Assembly (NCBI GenBank): GCA_023230665.1
Contig: JALNWY010000137.1
Location: 1 to 8,284 of the forward strand
Length of the DNA stretch: 8,284 nucleotides
Reading direction: 5' to 3'
DNA from: Deltaproteobacteria bacterium
Lineage (GTDB): Bacteria > Desulfobacterota > Desulfomonilia > UBA1062
In this document: positions 5,935 through 8,284 of the stretch, piece after piece
How positions within the stretch are numbered: position 1 is the stretch's first letter
Layout of the letters: each line of letters starts with the position of its first letter
Program-made: the position numbers and the translations under genes
Notes under the pieces: model-generated
Told to the model about the DNA's origin: nothing
Seen by the model: only the letters and a program-made list of their open reading frames with translations
The model's database searches: none

Positions 5935-8284
5935 TTAAAAATCAAAATCGGTGGTAAATGACCGACGCAAAGTATAAATGATCGTTTTATATTCTCGGAA
6001 GTGGGAAGTGCCCGGGAGCTGTTCATCCAGCCGCAGGGTGATATCCTGGTTATTCGCCTCGTCCGCTCTCTTGGTCATGAGGAAACGGGCATGAATCTCC
6101 CGCTCCCGCGGATTGTCAGAGACAAAATCAAATATCAGTTCATGCCTGTCAGAGACCAGCTCTCCTTCCTTATTGTAAAACCCGGCACGCAAGGATCTTG
6201 GCTGCATTTTGTCTGTTACCGGCTCAGTCTGATAAAATGTCAGAGATACCTGACCCGACGTAATGGTTGAGCTGCCGCTCCGGATAATTTCCACACTGAC
6301 ATTTGCTACATCGCTCTGACGCTTCTTGTTGATCTGGAGCACAGGAATTACAATTTCCTGCAGCGTGGCACCGCCATGGACATATCTGCTGCCGGAGCCC
6401 TTCAGGCGCAGCCGATTGATCGATTTTGCAACCTGAATTTCAACATCGCCAGTCAATCCCAGCTCTTCCGCCCGGAAATAACGCAGACTTTTCTGGGGCT
6501 TGAGTCCTTTGCCCAGAACAAACCGCCTGTCCTGGTGATGGATCTCATCCCCATCAGGGGCCACGTCAGTAAAATCAGATTCAACAATCGGACGGTTCTG
6601 ATAAATAAACCCATGATCACTGGTAATGATCATGTTGGTAACATTCGCGGCGGCAAGCTTCTTTATAATTTTAATCAGCTCCTGCAGGGTTTCCTCCACC
6701 GCTTCAAACACTTGGCCTTCAGTCGCTTTTTTATCGCCGGCGGCGTCGATGCGGTTGTGGTAAATATAGACGACATCGTTGTCTCGAAAAAGATTGCGGC
6801 TCTCTTCCCTATTCATCCCCATCAGTTCATCCGCCTGGAGCGCCTTTGCCCTTCCCGGAACGCTTTTTTCCAGGATTTTGGATCTGCTCGCAGTGCCCAA
6901 GGTGCTCATGCCGTCAACAATCACGTTCGTCGATTTTTCAGCAAAACCAATACTCGCATTCGGCAGCAAGGCAGCCATTCCAAGCTGAGTATAACTTGGC
7001 AGCATCCCCAACATGAACTCGAGAGACGCATCATACCGATCTTCCCGGCGAATGATACTCAACAGCTCATCGCCTATTTCAAAGCGCAGCGCATCGGAGA
7101 CAAGAACAAAAATCTTTTTGTTCTTTGCCACGACAGGAGTGATATACTTTTCATAGAAGTGCCTTTGCTGCTCTACCTGGCCTATCGGCCAGCTTTGGCA
7201 ACCATCAACTATCTGCTGCCAGTTGTCATTCATCTGGAGCAAATAATTGTTGCTGTACAGGTCTTCAACCTGCACGGTGAGTGGCTCAAGCAGCGAAGCC
7301 ATCCTGGAGGAGCGGGCATGATAAACGAATTTCCGATAAAGCTGATCAAGCTGAAACCATGATCTGGCATAGCGTTGGATGCCGCTCAAGAACGAATCGA
7401 CTTTAATATCAAATCCTTCAATGGCATGGATAAACCGGGCGGCATATTCAACAGCCTGATACAGGTGATGAAATTCGTCATACCAGTGACTCAACCGCCT
7501 GTTCCTGACAATCATTGCGCATTCGCCGGCACCAAGGGTTCTTTCCGCCACGGCACGAACCAGGTCGCTGATAATCTTTTTATCTATCAGCCTAAAATAG
7601 TCGATATTCTGCAATGTCCGGATGTCGCATTTCTGCAGATCCTGCTCCACGGAAAGGGCATCCGCGCAATAGTCCGAAAAATGCTCAAATGAGGAGCGAT
7701 GCCGAATTGAATCCTTCCAGCGGCGCAGGAAGACGACGGCATCGTTTGACAGCGGAACTGTTTTTCCAAGCTCAATGCCGAAACAGGACTTGAACAACTG
7801 GATCACGAAATCGCGAATGCTTTTCGTCTCAGATCCGTACCCATAATGTCTCTGCAATTGTTCCCACAGAAACTGCTCAAGCCCGCACTTGGCCAGGAGG
7901 AAGAATTTATCTTGTTTTTCAGCCGCCAACTCGCTGAGCAGGTTTTCAAGGATCATGTCTATGCGAGGTTCAGAACCGCAGCAGACAGCCAGCATTTTGA
8001 GGCGGATTGCATTATGGCTGTCAGCGGAATTCACCAAATTTTTAAGCGATTCCCTGCGTTTTGCCGATTTGAAGAATTCCGTATGATCTTTGACAATATT
8101 GGCGAATTCCGGCCCCAGCTCCAGTTCGCTCAGAAAGATGGAGGCCTGATCGGTGCGAAACTCTCCGTTCGACAAAAGGACATCCAGCAGCCAATTGCTT
8201 GTATTCTCTGGTTGTGGGCCTTCCTGATACAGGAGAAATTTTGTTTTCGGTTCTTCCCGGAGAATGCGATGCTTGACACTAAAC
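5935..8284 (-). CDS. pglZ: BREX phosphatase-superfamily protein PglZ (type A), 5' end off the window
   Basis: The frame stays open to the right edge (782 residues visible, first full codon at 8281-8283). The true start lies outside, and an internal TTG at 8173-8175 is not the start: the 36 codons before it read as normal PglZ sequence (LREEPKTKFLLYQEGPQ). PglZ is an alkaline-phosphatase-superfamily protein essential for BREX; its target is not established. Visible motifs are VSDALRFEIGDEL with the metal-binding Asp at 7093-7095, PSYTQLGMAALLP (likely nucleophile Thr or Ser, about 6980-7010), YHNRID (about 6750), and SDHGFIY with Asp at 6616-6618 and His beside it. The metal-site residues are intact, so the enzyme looks functional. 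The family is usually about 850 residues, so roughly 70 are missing. In type 1 BREX, brxA, brxB, brxC and pglX precede it and would lie to the right. Confidence 0.95.
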   Translation of the reverse strand, partial: FSVKHRILREEPKTKFLLYQEGPQPENTSNWLLDVLLSNGEFRTDQASIFLSELELGPEFANIVKDHTEFFKSAKRRESLKNLVNSADSHNAIRLKMLAVCCGSEPRIDMILENLLSELAAEKQDKFFLLAKCGLEQFLWEQLQRHYGYGSETKSIRDFVIQLFKSCFGIELGKTVPLSNDAVVFLRRWKDSIRHRSSFEHFSDYCADALSVEQDLQKCDIRTLQNIDYFRLIDKKIISDLVRAVAERTLGAGECAMIVRNRRLSHWYDEFHHLYQAVEYAARFIHAIEGFDIKVDSFLSGIQRYARSWFQLDQLYRKFVYHARSSRMASLLEPLTVQVEDLYSNNYLLQMNDNWQQIVDGCQSWPIGQVEQQRHFYEKYITPVVAKNKKIFVLVSDALRFEIGDELLSIIRREDRYDASLEFMLGMLPSYTQLGMAALLPNASIGFAEKSTNVIVDGMSTLGTASRSKILEKSVPGRAKALQADELMGMNREESRNLFRDNDVVYIYHNRIDAAGDKKATEGQVFEAVEETLQELIKIIKKLAAANVTNMIITSDHGFIYQNRPIVESDFTDVAPDGDEIHHQDRRFVLGKGLKPQKSLRYFRAEELGLTGDVEIQVAKSINRLRLKGSGSRYVHGGATLQEIVIPVLQINKKRQSDVANVSVEIIRSGSSTITSGQVSLTFYQTEPVTDKMQPRSLRAGFYNKEGELVSDRHELIFDFVSDNPREREIHARFLMTKRADEANNQDITLRLDEQLPGTSHFREYKTIIYTLRRSFTTDFDF

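Noticed and set aside
6376..7362. Long plus-strand open frame (328 codons) inside pglZ
   Set aside because: It is antisense to conserved PglZ motifs, and its translation matches no family. It is a by-product of pglZ codon bias.
8173..8175. TTG as the start of pglZ
   Set aside because: The 36 codons upstream in the same frame read as family-typical sequence up to the window edge, so the gene is simply truncated by the window.

Overview
The window is the 3' half of a BREX phage-defence operon plus an attached accessory module. All convincing genes read right to left (minus strand). Base composition is moderate (mid-40s % GC by eye) over the defence genes and clearly richer in the first ~350 bases. 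The mix suggests a genomic island in a Gram-negative bacterium, with Desulfobacterota or a gammaproteobacterium as my guess; nothing here fixes the taxon.

Layout, in transcription order from the right edge. (1) pglZ of BREX-1 type (alkaline-phosphatase superfamily), with its 5' end cut off by the window edge. (2) A 98-residue protein with a zinc-ribbon-like Cys/His cluster, placed between pglZ and brxL. (3) brxL, with a classic N-terminal domain and AAA+ core. Its C-terminus resembles the phospholipase-D-like MIT C-terminal domain rather than the usual Lon-like domain. (4) An AT-rich gap of 186 bases containing a small open frame that starts inside the end of brxL. (5) A two-gene unit overlapping by 8 bases: a 260-residue helical protein of unrecognised family beginning Met-Gly, then a 696-residue protein. 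The latter has a QueC-like PP-loop/zinc core and a C-terminal region resembling one found in bacterial regulatory ATPases and cyclases. (6) A noncoding stretch with nested inverted repeats and a strong intrinsic terminator closing the operon. (7) A GC-richer segment with a 70-residue small protein and the start of another frame that runs off the left edge, probably the flanking host or mobile-element backbone.

How they may work together: PglZ and BrxL are conserved BREX components. The missing brxA, brxB, brxC and pglX would lie beyond the right edge if the usual type 1 order holds. The QueC-like pair is the most interesting part. QueC-like enzymes occur in other antiphage systems (Qat, type IV CBASS), where deazaguanine chemistry on protein has been proposed. 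Here the partner gene would expose an N-terminal glycine after Met removal, so it is a plausible cargo. The pair could be a self-contained defence module riding in a BREX island. This is inference; the sequence directly shows only the motifs, the gene overlap and the order.
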